NCBI RefSeq assembly: GCF_900106075.1
Contig: NZ_LT629794.1
Location: forward strand, 1,220,001-1,284,000
Length of the DNA: 64,000 nt
DNA from: Polaribacter sp. Hel1_33_78
Lineage (GTDB): Bacteria; Bacteroidota; Bacteroidia; Flavobacteriales; Flavobacteriaceae
Direction: 5' to 3'
In this document: positions 63,005-64,000 of the stretch, piece by piece
Layout of the letters: every line of letters starts with the position of its first letter
Position numbering within the stretch: the first letter of the stretch is position 1
Notes under the pieces: generated by a model
The model's database searches: none
The model's input: only the letters and a program-made list of their open reading frames with translations
What the model was told of the DNA's origin: nothing
Made by a program: the position numbers and the translations under genes

Positions 63005-64000
63005 ATGAGAGTTGGAAAAAAGATAATATTTTTTTATGCTGTGTTATCTTTTCAAATGATAGCAAATTGTCAAAAAACACAAGTCACTCAAAAACCTAAT
63101 ATTCTACTCATTTGTGTGGATGACCTTCGCCCGGAATTGAAGAGTTTTGGAGCAGACTATATTAGCTCGCCAAACATTGATCATTTGGCAACAGAAGGAA
63201 TTAAATTTCAGAAGCATTTTGCAAATGCTCCTAGTTGTGGACCATCTCGATATACTTTATTAACAGGGCAGTATGGAACAGCAGGAAATAATGCACTTTT
63301 TCTTCGGGCAAATAAAATAAAAGAGGGCACAAAAATAATAAATCAAAGTATGCCGGAGTGGTTTAAAACACATGGTTATACAACGGTTTCAGTTGGGAAA
63401 GTATCTCATCATCCTGGAGGGAGAGGTGGTAAGGATTGGAATGATAGCACAAAAATAGAGATGCCAAATACATGGGATAGACATCTTATGCCGGTTGCGG
63501 AATGGGAGCATCCACGGGGCATTATGCACGGATTGGCTAACGGAGAGATTCGCTTAAAATCAAGTGATATGAACGTTTTTCAAACAGTAAAGGGAACTGA
63601 TAATATATATCCAGATGGGGCAATTACAGAGGAGGCATTGAAACAATTAAAAGAACTCACTACAATTAATAAAAATCCATTTTTTCTTGCCGTAGGAATT
63701 ATCAAACCACACCTGCCTTTTGGTGCGCCAAAATCTTATTTTGATCAATATGAAGGTGTTCAACTTCCTTCAATAGAACACCCTGGAAAACCAGAAGGGA
63801 GGAGCACATGGCATGGTTCTGGTGAATTTAAGCAATATAATCGTTGGGGTAAAAACGCGAATACAGATACCGTTTTTGCGGATGAAGTGCGTCGTCATTA
63901 TGCAGCTTGTGTTAGTTATGCGGATGCTCAAGTGGGGAAAATTCTCGCAGAATTAAAACGTACTGGAGCGGATGAAAATACCATCGTTGTCATTTGGGGT
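63005..64000 (+). CDS. S1-family sulfatase, iduronate-2-sulfatase-like (3' truncated by window)
   Basis: ATG 63005 opens a frame that stays open to the last base (332 codons seen). The N-terminus is a probable lipoprotein signal (Cys22, QMIANC). CVDDLRPELKSFG holds D39-D40 and is the iduronate-2-sulfatase-type opening; Cys78 sits in CGPSR, followed by LLTGQYG, VGKVSHHPGG, GIIKPHLPFGAPKSYFD and the beginning of the second metal site VIWG at the window edge. Members of this group (S1_7-like) act on iduronate or other 2-O-sulfated sugars; the actual sugar here is unknown. The 224-bp gap before it (62781-63004) shows no gene or clear terminator. Confidence 0.92.
   Translation, partial: MRVGKKIIFFYAVLSFQMIANCQKTQVTQKPNILLICVDDLRPELKSFGADYISSPNIDHLATEGIKFQKHFANAPSCGPSRYTLLTGQYGTAGNNALFLRANKIKEGTKIINQSMPEWFKTHGYTTVSVGKVSHHPGGRGGKDWNDSTKIEMPNTWDRHLMPVAEWEHPRGIMHGLANGEIRLKSSDMNVFQTVKGTDNIYPDGAITEEALKQLKELTTINKNPFFLAVGIIKPHLPFGAPKSYFDQYEGVQLPSIEHPGKPEGRSTWHGSGEFKQYNRWGKNANTDTVFADEVRRHYAACVSYADAQVGKILAELKRTGADENTIVVIWG

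Noticed and set aside
1..64000. Insertion sequences, integrase, tRNA attachment sites, CRISPR arrays
   Set aside because: Read for them on both strands; no transposase, integrase, tRNA or regularly spaced repeats were found.

Overview
The window is AT-rich DNA from a member of the Bacteroidota, most likely a marine Flavobacteriaceae (Polaribacter-like is a guess). The evidence is a SusC/SusD pair, a type IX secretion C-terminal sorting domain, many lipoproteins, TAnnTTTG-type -7 promoter boxes and no Shine-Dalgarno pattern. Nearly the whole window is one very large polysaccharide utilization locus (PUL). Five GH92 alpha-mannosidases, three GH99/GH71-like genes, eight sulfatases (one cut by the window end), two GH3, one GH2 and a mannose-6-phosphate isomerase point to a sulfated alpha-mannose-rich glycan. 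A GH88-like hydrolase with KDG kinase and KDPG aldolase suggests the glycan also carries uronic acid.

Layout. (1) 1-2738: the 3' end of a GH99/71-like enzyme fused to a beta-helix and a type IX sorting domain, then a carboxypeptidase-regulatory-like exported protein. (2) 2917-24701: a dense same-strand run of SusC, SusD, two GH99-like lipoproteins, two GH92, a FucP-type sugar permease, sulfatase x3, a secreted esterase, a sulfatase and manA. (3) 24784-34271: a small secreted protein, GH92, tandem GH3 paralogues and a sulfatase, followed by a dead beta-helix gene (34276-34685). (4) 34702-51359: a module with a different character, controlled at least in part by a LacI-family regulator. It holds a divergent secreted Nudix-like gene, GH92 plus a PQQ-type beta-propeller, convergent eda/kdgK, a second beta-propeller with lacI, then an aldehyde dehydrogenase / CoA-transferase / enoyl-CoA hydratase / GH88-like operon. 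(5) 51512-64000: a Tat-exported metallophosphoesterase, GH92, a large GH2, and three sulfatases.

How it may work together (inference): surface GH99-like enzymes and SusCD bind and import fragments. Sulfatases, the esterase and perhaps the phosphoesterase strip substituents. Periplasmic GH92, GH3 and GH2 enzymes release monosaccharides. The FucP-type permease imports sugar, ManA feeds mannose-6-phosphate into glycolysis, and KdgK/Eda take uronate-derived KDG to pyruvate and glyceraldehyde-3-phosphate.

The most notable points are: a LacI operator present as a perfect 28-bp palindrome at one promoter and a 16-bp version at a distant GH92 promoter; an unexplained aldehyde-to-acyl-CoA gene trio under that operator; a GH99-like lipoprotein whose catalytic E-x-x-E pair is replaced by D-x-x-R; two beta-propeller paralogues sharing an uncharacterised N-terminal helical domain, plus a 126-bp fossil of one of them; and a tandem GH3 pair whose 5' ends are far more alike than their middles. 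No tRNA, rRNA, CRISPR, transposase or sulfatase-maturation gene was seen.
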